From positions 6,326 through 66,853 of the forward strand of contig NZ_JAPVLU010000012.1 of assembly GCF_027158205.1 (NCBI RefSeq): a stretch of DNA of 60,528 bases. The letters are read 5' to 3'. Below, one piece after another: positions 45,222 to 53,903 of the stretch. Numbering within the stretch: position 1 is the stretch's first letter; every line of letters starts with the position of its first letter. The notes below the pieces were generated by a model. The model was given only the letters and a program-made list of their open reading frames with translations, was not told where the DNA came from and did not search any database. Made by a program: the position numbers and the translations under genes. This DNA is from Streptomyces sp. H39-S7. GTDB taxonomy: Bacteria; Actinomycetota; Actinomycetes; Streptomycetales; Streptomycetaceae.

Positions 45222-45662
45222 GTGGAGGAGCTGGACCAGCAAATCGTGGAACTTCTCGTCGCCGATGGGCGGATGAGCTACACCGACCTGGGCAAGGCCA
45301 CGGGCCTGTCCACCTCGGCGGTGCACCAGCGGGTGCGCCGTCTGGAGCAGCGCGGGGTGATCCGCGGCTACGCCGCGATCGTCGACGCCGAAGCGGTCGG
45401 ACTGTCCCTGACGGCGTTCATCTCGATCAAGCCGTTCGATCCGAGCGCGCCCGACGACATCGCGGAGCGCCTCGCCGAGGTACCGGAGATCGAGGCCTGC
45501 CACAGCGTCGCGGGGGAGGAGAACTACATCCTCAAGGTCCGCGTCGCGACCCCCGGCGAGCTGGAGCACCTGCTCGCCCGGATCCGCACCCTGGCCGGGG
45601 TCTCCACCCGCACCACCGTCGTGCTGTCGACTCCGTACGAGGCCCGGCCCCCGCGCATCTGA
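45222..45662 (+). CDS. Lrp/AsnC-family transcriptional regulator
   Basis: 146-residue regulator: AsnC helix-turn-helix (LDQQIVELLVADGRMSYTDL, then STSAVHQRVRRLEQRGVI) and RAM domain (EIEACHSVAGEENYILKV). It differs from the regulator at 8425 in both halves. GTG 45222 puts the family start at VEELDQ. An in-frame TTG at 45213 and a far longer open frame exist, but the SD is poor for all, so leaderless translation is possible. Followed by the YtcJ-type amidohydrolase 30 bases later in the same direction. Confidence 0.9.
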   Translation: MEELDQQIVELLVADGRMSYTDLGKATGLSTSAVHQRVRRLEQRGVIRGYAAIVDAEAVGLSLTAFISIKPFDPSAPDDIAERLAEVPEIEACHSVAGEENYILKVRVATPGELEHLLARIRTLAGVSTRTTVVLSTPYEARPPRI

Positions 45663-45692
45663 GCGCCCCGGGCAGGGGAGAGACTGTCCCTC

Positions 45693-47321
45693 ATGAACGA
45701 GCGCACCCTTTCCACCACCGTGCTGCTGCGCGGCGGAACCGTCTACAGCCCCGCCGACCCCTTCGCCACGGCCATGGTCGTGGAGGGCGGCACCGTCGCC
45801 TGGGTGGGATCCGAGGGCGCCGCCGACTCCTTCGTGGACGGCGTCGACGAGGTGGTCCGGCTCGACGGCGCGCTCGTCACCCCGGCGTTCACCGACGCGC
45901 ACGTCCACACCACCGCCACCGGCCTGGCGCTCACCGGTCTCGAACTCAGCGCCGCCGCGTCCCTCGCCGACGCGCTCGCCCGCACCGCCGCGTTCTCGCT
46001 CGCACGCCCCGGCGACCGGGTGCTGCTCGGCCACGGCTGGGACGAGTCGCGCTGGCCCGAGCGGCGGACCCCCTCACGCCGGGAACTGGACGAGGCGGTC
46101 GGCGGCCGCCCGCTCTACCTGACCCGGGTGGACGTGCACTCCGCCGTCGTCACCACCGCGCTGCTCGACCTCGTCCCCGGGGTGCGCGACCTGCCGGGGT
46201 ACCACCCGCAGGGCCCGCTCACCGGCGACGCGCACCACGCGGTACGCCGCGCCGCGCACGGGGCCGTCACCCCCGCCCAGCGGCTCGCGGCGCAGCGCGC
46301 GGCGCTGCGGCACGCCGCCTCGCTGGGGATCAGCGCGGTGCACGAGTGCGCCGGCCCCGACATCTCCTCCGAGGACGACCTCACCGGCCTGCTGGCGCTC
46401 GCCGCGGCGGAATCCGGTCCCCAGGTCTTCGGCTACTGGGCGGAGGCCGTCAAGGACGCCTCGGGGCTCGACCGGATCCGGGACCTGGGCGCCGTCGGCG
46501 CGGGCGGCGACCTGTTCGTCGACGGATCCCTCGGCTCCCGCACCGCCTGCCTGCACGCGCCCTACGCCGACGCCCCGCACCACGGCACCTCCTTCCTCGA
46601 CACCGACACCATCGCCGCCCACGTCGCCGCCTGCACCGAGGCCGGCGTCCAGGCGGGCTTCCACGCCATCGGGGACGCCGCCGTGTCCTCCGTCGTGGCC
46701 GGGGTGCGGGCCGCCGCGGAGCGGGTCGGCACCGAACGGATCCGGGCGCTGCGCCACCGGGTCGAGCACGCCGAGATGATGACGCCCGGCACGATCGCCG
46801 GCTTCGCCGAGCTGGGCCTGATCGCGTCGGTCCAGCCGGCGTTCGACGCGGCCTGGGGCGGCGAGGACGGCATGTACGCGGAGCGGCTCGGCGCCGAACG
46901 GGCCGGGACGCTCAACTCCTACGCCGCCATGGTGCGGGCCGGGGTGCCGCTCGTCCTCGGCTCCGACAGCCCCGTCACCCCGCTCGACCCCTGGGGCGCC
47001 GTGCGGGCCGCCGCGTTCCACCGCACTCCCGGGCACCGCATCTCGGCGCGTGCCGCGTTCAACGCCCACACCCGGGGCGGCTGGCGCGCGGTCGGCCGGG
47101 ACGACACCGGCGTCCTGATGCCGGGCGCGCCCGCCGACTACGTGCTGTGGCGCGGCGGCGAGCTGGTGGTGCAGGCGCCGGACGAGCGGGTCGCCAACTG
47201 GTCGACCGACCCGCGTTCGGGCACGCCGGGCCTGCCGGACGTCGCGCCGGACCGTGCCCTTCCGGTCGCCCTGCGTACCGTCGTGTCCGGGCGGACGGTC
47301 TACGCACGGCCGAATGAGTGA
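45693..47321 (+). CDS. YtcJ-type amidohydrolase
   Basis: 542-residue metal-dependent hydrolase of the YtcJ/NfdA branch. The N-terminal beta-sandwich contributes RGGTVYSPADP; the metal motif is TDAHVHTTATG; later ligands are in FVDGSLGSRTA, GFHAIGDAAV, HRVEHAEMM and VLGSDSPVTPLDPW. Substrates in this branch are amides or formamides; none can be chosen here. ATG 45693 has GGGGAGAG upstream. Probably co-transcribed with the Lrp-type regulator. Confidence 0.9.
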   Translation: MNERTLSTTVLLRGGTVYSPADPFATAMVVEGGTVAWVGSEGAADSFVDGVDEVVRLDGALVTPAFTDAHVHTTATGLALTGLELSAAASLADALARTAAFSLARPGDRVLLGHGWDESRWPERRTPSRRELDEAVGGRPLYLTRVDVHSAVVTTALLDLVPGVRDLPGYHPQGPLTGDAHHAVRRAAHGAVTPAQRLAAQRAALRHAASLGISAVHECAGPDISSEDDLTGLLALAAAESGPQVFGYWAEAVKDASGLDRIRDLGAVGAGGDLFVDGSLGSRTACLHAPYADAPHHGTSFLDTDTIAAHVAACTEAGVQAGFHAIGDAAVSSVVAGVRAAAERVGTERIRALRHRVEHAEMMTPGTIAGFAELGLIASVQPAFDAAWGGEDGMYAERLGAERAGTLNSYAAMVRAGVPLVLGSDSPVTPLDPWGAVRAAAFHRTPGHRISARAAFNAHTRGGWRAVGRDDTGVLMPGAPADYVLWRGGELVVQAPDERVANWSTDPRSGTPGLPDVAPDRALPVALRTVVSGRTVYARPNE

Positions 47322-47863
47322 CCGATGGCGGTCACATGCGGCCGAACGGTGCCCCCTCGGCCTGTCGCGCCGACGCGCCGGGCCCCGCACTGACCTGCTG
47401 ATTTGAAGGATCATCGCAGGTCAAGCCGCTATTGACAGCCAGCGGTCGAGGGCGAGTAGGTTCGGCCGAGTCCACCACAGGACGTCGGACCGGGGACCCT
47501 CCGCGAATCCGTCGGCCGCCGCTGGGCCATGGGGTGTCGCGCCGCACGTGCACGCCGCCACTGGCAGCCAGGTCCAGCGTCAGCGGCACGGAAAGCGGCT
47601 CGCTCCACGGCGAGTGCCGCCGGACGGCAGGTGTGACCCGGGAGGGCCCGGACGCCCAGTAGACAACGGCCTTGGCGCCGACTCGCAGCCAGCGGGTCCC
47701 AGGTCGGCCCGAAGGGCGTTCCGGGCTCGTTCCGCAGCGGGCGCTCCCGCCGTACCACGCCCCGCGCAACCGCGGCCGAGCCTTTACACACCCGCGACCC
47801 GCCGTGGCGCGAACACGTTGTACCGTCACTGCACCAGCTCACCACCTGCAGGAAGGCCGCGAC
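47322..47863. other. 542-bp stretch without a confident gene
   Basis: Open frames here (for example 47332-47829 minus and 47432-47662 plus) read as arginine-rich, domain-free peptides with weak codon bias, so I do not call a gene. Visible elements are GTGACC/GGTCAC overlapping the amidohydrolase stop, a HrdB-like promoter TTGACA (47432-47437) with TAGGTT (47457-47462), and the lnt Shine-Dalgarno GGAAGG at its end. Confidence 0.6.
47432..47462 (+). promoter_or_regulatory. HrdB-like promoter far upstream of lnt
   Basis: TTGACA at 47432-47437 and TAGGTT at 47457-47462 with a 19-base spacer (18 if TTGAC is the reference). A transcript starting near 47470 would have a leader of about 390 bases before lnt. 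Confidence 0.4.
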
Positions 47864-49576
47864 GTGCGCCCGCGACCCGATACCGCCCCGGCCGTGGACC
47901 CAGCCGCAGAACCGGCCGCGGAGCCCGCCGAGGAGGCGCTCGTGGACCGGGCCGCCGACCCCGGGACGCCGCAGGCCCCCGCCGGGCCCGTGCCCGAGCG
48001 GCCCGGCCGCCGCCGGCGTGCCGCGCTGGCCGCCCGCCGCGCCGCCCCGCGCACCGTCGCCGCAGTGCTCTGCGGACTGGCGCTCGCCGCCGCGTTCCCG
48101 CCCTACGACCTGTGGCCGCTGTCGATCGCCGCGGTCGCCGGGCTGTCCGTCCTCACCCGCGGCAGGTCCGCCCGCCAGGGCGCCTGGCTCGGCTTCGCCT
48201 TCGCGCTGCCCTTCTTCCTGTGGCTGCTGCTGTGGCTGCGGGTCGTCGGCTACGACGCGGTCTTCGGGCTGTCCGTGCTGGAGGCGCTCTTCATCGCCGT
48301 GCTCGGGGCCGGTCTGGCCGTCACCTCGCGGCTGCCGGGCTGGCCGCTGTGGGGCGGCTGCCTGTGGGTGGCCGAGGAACTGGCCAGGGACCGGCTGCCC
48401 TTCGGCGGCTTCCCCTGGGGCCGGCTGGCCTTCGCCAACACCGGCTCGCCCTTCACGCCGCTGGCGGCCCTCGGCGGGGCCCCGCTGGTGACCTTCGCCG
48501 TCGCGCTGACCGGCACGCTGCTGGCCGCGGCCGTGCTCGCCGCCCTGCGCCTGCGCACCGCGGGGACCGCGCGCACCGCCCGGACGCTGCTGCCCGTCGC
48601 CGGGTCCGCCGCGATCGCGGCCGCCCTGCTCGCCGCCGGGTACGCGGTGCCGGTGCCGACCGACGCCACCGGATTCGTCAGGGTGGCCATCGTGCAGGGC
48701 AACGTGGAGCAGCCCGGGATGCACTTCCTCGGCCGCCCGCTGCAGATCCTGGACAACCATGTCGCGGCCACCCTCCAACTGGCCAAGGACATCAAGGCGA
48801 AGCGGACGCCCAGGCCGGATCTGGTGATCTGGCCGGAGAACTCCTCCGACCTCGACCCGTTCAGCAACCCGCAGGCCTACGACAGGATCACCGGCGCGGT
48901 CCGCGCCGTGGGCGTCCCGATCCTGGTCGGCGCGCTGGTCGACGGCCCGGACGCCCGGCACGTGCAGAACGAGGGCATCGTCTGGGACCCGGTCTCCGGG
49001 CCCGGCGCCTCATACACCAAGCAGCACCCGGTGCCGTTCGGGGAGTACGTGCCCTTCCGCGCGGAACTCAGCAAGGTCATCAAGCGGCTCGACCAGATCC
49101 CGCGGGACTTCTACCCGGGCAGGAACACCGGCGTGCTCAAGATCGGGCCCGCCACGCTCGGCGACGTCATCTGCTTCGAGGTCGCCTACGACGAGATCGT
49201 GCACGACACCGTGAAGGCCGGGGCCCGCGCGATCATCGTCCAGACCAACAACGCGACGTACGGCCGCACCGGCCAGCCCGAGCAGCAGCTCGCCATGTCG
49301 CGGCTGCGGGCCGTCGAGCACGGGCGCGCCATCGTCACCGCCGCGACCAGCGGCATCAGCGCCGTGGTGGCCCCCGACGGCACCATCGAGCAGCGCACGA
49401 AGGAATTCACCCGGGATGTCCTGAGTGCCCGGATCCCGCTGCGCGACGAGCTCACGGTGGCCGACCGCGTCGGTACGGTTCCCGAGTGGACTCTCGCTAT
49501 GGTGGGGATTCTGTCCTGCGCTGTCGCCATCGCGCTCGGCAGGCGCGAAGCCACAAAAGCGAAGGGGCAGCAGTGA
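47864..49576 (+). CDS. lnt: Apolipoprotein N-acyltransferase
   Basis: Membrane enzyme that adds the third acyl chain to lipoproteins. A proline/alanine-rich cytoplasmic tail (about 1-60) and six or more helices lead into a nitrilase-fold catalytic domain. Glu325 (VIWPENSSD) and Cys437 (VICFEVAYDE) are two of the catalytic triad; the Lys lies in the intervening KVIKRLDQIP segment. 570 residues. GTG 47864 follows GGAAGG. It overlaps ppm by GTGA, mirroring the mycobacterial Lnt-Ppm1 fusion as two separate chains. Confidence 0.93.
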   Translation: MRPRPDTAPAVDPAAEPAAEPAEEALVDRAADPGTPQAPAGPVPERPGRRRRAALAARRAAPRTVAAVLCGLALAAAFPPYDLWPLSIAAVAGLSVLTRGRSARQGAWLGFAFALPFFLWLLLWLRVVGYDAVFGLSVLEALFIAVLGAGLAVTSRLPGWPLWGGCLWVAEELARDRLPFGGFPWGRLAFANTGSPFTPLAALGGAPLVTFAVALTGTLLAAAVLAALRLRTAGTARTARTLLPVAGSAAIAAALLAAGYAVPVPTDATGFVRVAIVQGNVEQPGMHFLGRPLQILDNHVAATLQLAKDIKAKRTPRPDLVIWPENSSDLDPFSNPQAYDRITGAVRAVGVPILVGALVDGPDARHVQNEGIVWDPVSGPGASYTKQHPVPFGEYVPFRAELSKVIKRLDQIPRDFYPGRNTGVLKIGPATLGDVICFEVAYDEIVHDTVKAGARAIIVQTNNATYGRTGQPEQQLAMSRLRAVEHGRAIVTAATSGISAVVAPDGTIEQRTKEFTRDVLSARIPLRDELTVADRVGTVPEWTLAMVGILSCAVAIALGRREATKAKGQQ

Positions 49577-50364
49577 ACGAGGGCGGTGGGGTTCCCCATG
49601 GCGGAACCCAGGGGCGTGACTTCGGGCCGCTCGGCACGATTCTGGTCATCATCCCGACCTACAACGAAGCCGAGAACATCCAGCCGATCGTGGCCCGGGT
49701 CCGGTCCTCGGTGCCCGAGGCGCACATCCTGGTCGCCGACGACAACAGCCCCGACGGCACCGGCAAGCTCGCCGACGAACTGGCCTCCGCGGACGACCAC
49801 GTCCACGTGCTGCACCGGCAGGGCAAGGAGGGCCTCGGCGCCGCCTACCTGGCCGGCTTCCGCTGGGGCATCGACCAGGGCTACGGCGTCCTCGTCGAGA
49901 TGGACGCCGACGGCTCGCACCAGCCCGAGGAGCTGCCGCGGCTGCTCACCGCGCTCAAGGGCGCGGACCTGGTCCTCGGCTCCCGCTGGATCCCCGGCGG
50001 CCGGGTCGTGAACTGGCCCAAGTCCCGCGAGTTCCTCTCGCGCGGCGGCAGCACGTACTCGCGGATCCTGCTGGACGTGCCGATCCGTGACGTCACCGGC
50101 GGCTACCGGGCCTTCCGCAAGGAGACCCTGGCCGGACTGGGCATGGAGGAGGTGGCCTCGGCCGGCTACTGCTTCCAGGTCGACCTGGCCTGGCGCACGG
50201 TCAAGGCCGGCTACCACGTCGTCGAGGTCCCCATCACCTTCGTGGAGCGCGAGCGCGGCGACAGCAAGATGAGCCGCAACATCGTGGTCGAGGCGCTGTG
50301 GCGGGTCACCGCCTGGGGTGTGGGCTCGCGAGTGAAGCGGACCCTGGGCCGCAAGTCCGGCTGA
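49573..50364 (+). CDS. ppm1: Polyprenol-phosphate mannose synthase (Ppm/Dpm)
   Basis: GT2 enzyme transferring mannose from GDP-mannose to polyprenol phosphate, the donor for protein O-mannosylation and lipoglycans. 263 residues: ILVIIPTYNEAENI, the donor-binding ADDNSPDGTGK, the metal site VEMDADGSHQP, and the C-terminal EVPITFVERERGDSKMS. No C-terminal membrane helices, so anchoring probably depends on Lnt, as in the mycobacterial two-domain protein. GTG start overlaps the lnt stop. Confidence 0.93.
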   Translation: MNEGGGVPHGGTQGRDFGPLGTILVIIPTYNEAENIQPIVARVRSSVPEAHILVADDNSPDGTGKLADELASADDHVHVLHRQGKEGLGAAYLAGFRWGIDQGYGVLVEMDADGSHQPEELPRLLTALKGADLVLGSRWIPGGRVVNWPKSREFLSRGGSTYSRILLDVPIRDVTGGYRAFRKETLAGLGMEEVASAGYCFQVDLAWRTVKAGYHVVEVPITFVERERGDSKMSRNIVVEALWRVTAWGVGSRVKRTLGRKSG

Positions 50365-50426
50365 ACGTGATCGGCGATGTCCGCCGGTGATCGTGGCTTT
50401 ATCCGGGCCCAGGCACAATTGACCGT

Positions 50427-51020
50427 ATGACTACCAGCACCCCGCCCCCGGTCCGCCCCCGGCGCTCACGCGTCCGCACCTTCGCGCCGCTCGTGGTGGC
50501 GGCCTGGGTGGTCCTGGAGATCTGGCTGCTGACCGTGGTGGCCTCGGCCACCAGCGTCGGCGCCGTCCTGCTGCTGCTCGCGGCCGGGGTCGTGCTCGGC
50601 GCGCTCGTGGTGAAGCGGGCCGGGCGCAGTGCCTGGCGCAGCCTGACCGTCTCCATGCAGCCCGGGGCCCCGGGCGCGCCCGGAACGCCGGGGATCGCCC
50701 CGCCGGGGAGCGAGGCGACCGGGGCGGCGCTGGGCATGCTCGGCGGCCTGCTGCTGATGATCCCGGGCTTCGCGTCCGACGTCGTCGGGCTGCTGTGCCT
50801 GTTCCCGCCGACCCGCCTGCTGCTGCGCAAGGCGGCGGACCGCGCCCTGGGGCGCCGCAAGAGCTACGACTCCGGCTCCATCGGCGATCTGTTCCAGCAG
50901 GCGCGGGTGGTCAACGAGCAGGTCCGTATCCACCGCCCCGACGGCAAGGTCATTCCCGGCGAGGTCATCCAGGGCGAGGTCGTGGACCCGGAACGCAAGA
51001 ACCCCGGGACAGAGCGCTGA
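50427..51020 (+). CDS. fxsA: FxsA family membrane protein
   Basis: 197-residue membrane protein. FxsA core: helices at about 20-45 and 50-62 (ATSVGAVLLLLAAGVVLGAL), a Gly/Pro-rich collagen-like insert (GAPGAPGTPGIAPPG) and a helix MLGGLLLMIPGFASDVVGLL. The polar C-terminus ends in repeated VIPGEVIQGEVVDPE. In E. coli FxsA blocks phage T7 exclusion by the F plasmid; the normal role is unknown. The collagen-like insert is a local oddity. Confidence 0.88.
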   Translation: MTTSTPPPVRPRRSRVRTFAPLVVAAWVVLEIWLLTVVASATSVGAVLLLLAAGVVLGALVVKRAGRSAWRSLTVSMQPGAPGAPGTPGIAPPGSEATGAALGMLGGLLLMIPGFASDVVGLLCLFPPTRLLLRKAADRALGRRKSYDSGSIGDLFQQARVVNEQVRIHRPDGKVIPGEVIQGEVVDPERKNPGTER

Positions 51021-51078
51021 TCAGCGCTCCGCCACGGGGCGGAAGTGTTGGGCGGGCCCGTGTGTCACCACGGGCCCG
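51013..51078. terminator. Bidirectional terminator between fxsA and rbpA
   Basis: A 16-bp palindrome AGCGCTGATCAGCGCT (51013-51028) overlaps the fxsA stop. A 10-bp perfect stem CGGGCCCGTG/CACGGGCCCG (51053-51062, 51069-51078) with a 6-base loop follows it, between convergent genes. Confidence 0.8.
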
Positions 51079-51089
51079 ATGCCTGTTGG

Positions 51090-51464
51090 TCAGGCGCTCT
51101 TGCGGTTGTCGCGCGGATGCACCGCGATGTTCATCGCTCCGGACCTCAGGACGGCCAGCCTCTCGGCCAGCACCTCCTCGAGCTCCTCGAGCGTGCGCCG
51201 CTCCATGAGCATGTCCCAGTGCGTGCGCGCGGGCTTGGTTTCCTTCTTCTCCGGGCCCTCTCCGTCCACCAGAAGTGCGATGGTGCCGCATGCACGGCAC
51301 TCCCACTCCGACGGAATCTCGGCCTCAACCGAGAACGGCATCTCAAAACGATGTCCGTTCCGGCATGCGTACTCAACGGTCTGGCGAGGTGCCAGATCGA
51401 TACCACGGTCGGTCTCGTAGCTAGTGGCCCCGAGTCGCGTACCGCGGAGAGCTCGCTCACTCAT
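51090..51464 (-). CDS. rbpA: RNA polymerase-binding protein RbpA
   Basis: 124-residue actinobacterial RNA polymerase activator that binds principal sigma factors and stabilises the open complex. Zinc site Cys34, His38, Cys56 and Cys59 (ACRNGHRF, ECRACG), an acidic sigma-interaction helix near the C-terminus (RRTLEELEEVLAERLAVL) and a basic linker KKETKPARTHWDML all match. Preceded by a SigR-type promoter on the same strand, as reported for Streptomyces coelicolor rbpA. Convergent with fxsA. Confidence 0.97.
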   Translation of the reverse strand: MSERALRGTRLGATSYETDRGIDLAPRQTVEYACRNGHRFEMPFSVEAEIPSEWECRACGTIALLVDGEGPEKKETKPARTHWDMLMERRTLEELEEVLAERLAVLRSGAMNIAVHPRDNRKSA

Positions 51465-51526
51465 GAATCGTGCCTCCCGGGCTTAGTCGCCCACAGGACA
51501 GGTGTCGCTGTCGTCGTCATCCGGTC

Positions 51527-51553
51527 AACGTCCGGTCGGCGGTGAAGATTCCC
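51527..51553 (-). promoter_or_regulatory. SigR-type promoter of rbpA
   Basis: Reading leftward, GGGAAT (51553-51548) and GTT (51529-51527) are separated by exactly 18 bases, the SigR consensus for disulfide-stress genes. It lies about 63 bp before the rbpA ATG. The gap 51465-51720 also holds the nested repeats at 51601-51675. Confidence 0.85.
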
Positions 51554-51600
51554 GTGTGGGACAAGTGTCGTCCGTCGTGCCGCCCCTGTTTGTACCCACC

Positions 51601-51675
51601 GTTGACCGTTTTGTCACATCTGTTATCAGATGTCACCCGGCGTTTTCGTATCTTTGGCGCGCAGTAACGGTCAAC
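51601..51675. repeat. Nested inverted repeats upstream of rbpA
   Basis: Outer arms GTTGACCGTT (51601-51610) and AACGGTCAAC (51666-51675) are perfect complements. Between them, ACATCTG (51616-51622) and CAGATGT (51627-51633) form an inner palindrome with a TTAT centre, flanked by TGTCAC copies at 51613 and 51632. This could be a two-part operator or a long terminator of the MFS gene. Confidence 0.6.
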
Positions 51676-51720
51676 CTGGCGGGACAACCGCGTACACTAC
51701 CGGCCCGCGACCCCCAATAC

Positions 51721-53100
51721 CTAAATTATGTCCGGGACGCGATTTCCGGCGGCCTCCACGGCCGCGCGCACCGGCACCCTGGCCAGCAGCACGAACCCCG
51801 CGGCGAAGAAGACCACCAGCGAGATGATCGCGTCGCGGTAGCTTCCGGTCAGCTGGTAGGTCAGCCCGAAAAGCAGAGGTCCGAGCCAGCTCGTACCCCG
51901 GTCGCTCACCTCGTACACCGAGAAGTACTCGGCCTCCTTGCCGCGCGGCACCATGTGGGAGAAGAGCGATCGGGACAGCGCCTGGCTGCCGCCGAGGACC
52001 ATTCCGATGGCGGCGGCCAGGGCGAAGAACCAGACAGGTTCACCCGCGGGGAGGAAATATCCGGCGCCGATGGTGACGGTCCAGGCGGCCAGCGAACCCA
52101 GCACGGTTCGCCGGGCGCCGTAGCGGGCCGCCAGCCGGCCCAGCGCCAGCGCGCCGACGACGGCCAGCACCTGCACCAGCAGGATGGCGGTGATCAGCGT
52201 CCCCTGCTCCAGGCCCAGCTCCTCCGACCCGTACACCGACGCCTGCGAGATCACCGTCTGGATGCCGTCGTTGTAGATGAGGTACGCCAGCAGGAAGGCG
52301 AGCGTCAGCGGATAGCGGCGCATGTCCCGCGCGGTGGCGGCCAACTGCCGCAAGCCCTGGCCGAGCGCGCCGGATCCGGCGTCGCGGGAGGGCAGGCCGG
52401 CGGCGGCGCGCGGCCCCGGGCGGTCCCGCAGCCACCGCAGCGGCACCACGGTGAACACCGCCCACCACAGCCCCGCCGAGGCGAGGCAGATGCGCACCGC
52501 CAGCCCCTTGGAGACGCCGAAAGCGTCATGGCCCAGGAACAGCCCCAGGTTCGCCACCAGCATCAGCGCGCCCGCCGCGTACCCGAAGGCCCAGCCCCTC
52601 GACGACACGGCGTCCCGCTCGTGCGGCTCCGCGATCTGCGACAGGAAGGCGTTGTAGAGCACGACGGAGGCCGCGTACGAGACGTTCGCCACGATCAGCA
52701 GCGCGCCGCCGAGCAGATAGCGGTCGCCGGCCAGGAAGAACATCCCCATGGTCGCCGCCGCGCCCAGATAGGCGAACGCGCCCATCAGCGGCTTCTTGCG
52801 GCCGGTGCGGTCCGCGATCGCGCCGGCCAGCGGCATCACCAGCACCGACAGCAGCACCGAGGCGGAGATCGTGTAGGCGAAGTAGGCGCCCGCCCGCACC
52901 GGGATGCCCAGCGGGTGCACATACCCGTCGGCGTCGGCGGCGGCCTTCGCGACGTCCGTGAGGTAGGGGCCGAGGAAGACCGTGATCACGGTCGTGGAGA
53001 AGACCGAGTTGGCCCAGTCGTAGAAGTACCAGCCCTGCTGCTCGCGGCGCCGCTCCGCCGCGCGCTCCGCGACCGCCGCCTCCGTTATCGCCGTGCCCAC
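51721..53100 (-). CDS. UMF1-type MFS transporter
   Basis: 459-residue permease with about twelve helices. It begins with QQGWYFYDWANSVFSTTVIT, the UMF1 (YxiO/Atg22-like) signature, and has GAIADRTGRKKPLMG and GGSQALSRSLFSHMVP. Substrate unknown; related fungal proteins export amino acids from vacuoles. GTG 53100 places the start 16 bases inside the GDPD gene, giving translational coupling. The open frame further upstream is a shadow. Confidence 0.88.
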   Translation of the reverse strand: MGTAITEAAVAERAAERRREQQGWYFYDWANSVFSTTVITVFLGPYLTDVAKAAADADGYVHPLGIPVRAGAYFAYTISASVLLSVLVMPLAGAIADRTGRKKPLMGAFAYLGAAATMGMFFLAGDRYLLGGALLIVANVSYAASVVLYNAFLSQIAEPHERDAVSSRGWAFGYAAGALMLVANLGLFLGHDAFGVSKGLAVRICLASAGLWWAVFTVVPLRWLRDRPGPRAAAGLPSRDAGSGALGQGLRQLAATARDMRRYPLTLAFLLAYLIYNDGIQTVISQASVYGSEELGLEQGTLITAILLVQVLAVVGALALGRLAARYGARRTVLGSLAAWTVTIGAGYFLPAGEPVWFFALAAAIGMVLGGSQALSRSLFSHMVPRGKEAEYFSVYEVSDRGTSWLGPLLFGLTYQLTGSYRDAIISLVVFFAAGFVLLARVPVRAAVEAAGNRVPDII

Positions 53101-53903
53101 CAGGTCCCCCGCTCGGACAGCACCGTGCGCAGTGCCTCGATGTGATCGGTCATGATGCCATCGACCCCGAGGTCGAGGAGCGCGCCCATCCGCCGCGGGT
53201 CGTTGACCGTCCAGACGTGGACCTGCAGCCCCCGCCGGTGTGCGGCGTCGATGAACCTGCGGTCGGGCACCGGCAGGCCCGCGACGCGCTCCGGCACCTG
53301 GACGCAGACGGCGCCGCCCCGTACAGCCGCGTTCAGCAGCCGCGCGGGCAGCCGCTCCAGCGGCCGGCCGCCGTACGAGCGCAGCCGCAGGCCCGCCACG
53401 CCCCGGGTGCCCAGCGAGGTGGCCAGCCGCGGACCGGCCAGCGCCCGCAGCCGGGCCACCCGCGCCTCGGAGAACGATCCGGCGCACACCCGGTCCCAGG
53501 CGTCCGCCGCGCGGACCGCGTCGAGCAGCGGGCCGGCGGCCGCCTCCGCCTTCACGTCCACGTTCCACCGGGCGTCCGGAAAAGCCGCCAGCAGCTCCGC
53601 GAACGTGGAGACCGGCTCCCGGCCCGCGACGCGGGCGCGGGCGACCTCGCTCCACGGCAGGGCGGCGATGGCGCCGCGCGCGTCGGTGACCCGGTCGAGG
53701 GTCGCGTCGTGGAAGGCGACCAGGACGCCGTCCGACGTCAGGTGGACGTCGGTCTCCAGGTAGCGGTAGCCGAGGTCCACCGCGCGGCGGAAGGCCGCCA
53801 GGGTGTTCTCCAGCCCGTCCGCCGCGCCGCCGCGATGGGCGAAGGCGAGAGGTGCCGGATGGTCCAGATACGGGTGGACCGGGGGAGGGGGAGGTGCGCT
53901 CAC
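53085..53903 (-). CDS. Glycerophosphodiester phosphodiesterase
   Basis: 272-residue GDPD TIM barrel hydrolysing glycerophosphodiesters to glycerol 3-phosphate and an alcohol. Motifs: FAHRGGAADGLENTL, the metal site ETDVHLTSDGVLVAFHD, KAEAAAGPLL and the late HVWTVNDPRRM. No signal peptide, so cytosolic. GTG 53903 follows directly after the yczE-type stop, and the gene overlaps the MFS gene. The three genes form one operon. Confidence 0.93.
   Translation of the reverse strand: MSAPPPPPVHPYLDHPAPLAFAHRGGAADGLENTLAAFRRAVDLGYRYLETDVHLTSDGVLVAFHDATLDRVTDARGAIAALPWSEVARARVAGREPVSTFAELLAAFPDARWNVDVKAEAAAGPLLDAVRAADAWDRVCAGSFSEARVARLRALAGPRLATSLGTRGVAGLRLRSYGGRPLERLPARLLNAAVRGGAVCVQVPERVAGLPVPDRRFIDAAHRRGLQVHVWTVNDPRRMGALLDLGVDGIMTDHIEALRTVLSERGTWWARR

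Noticed and set aside
47332..47829. Possible 165-residue minus-strand gene before lnt
   Set aside because: Arginine-rich, no recognisable domain, third-position GC not clearly above the other positions, and no Shine-Dalgarno. Left as unassigned DNA.
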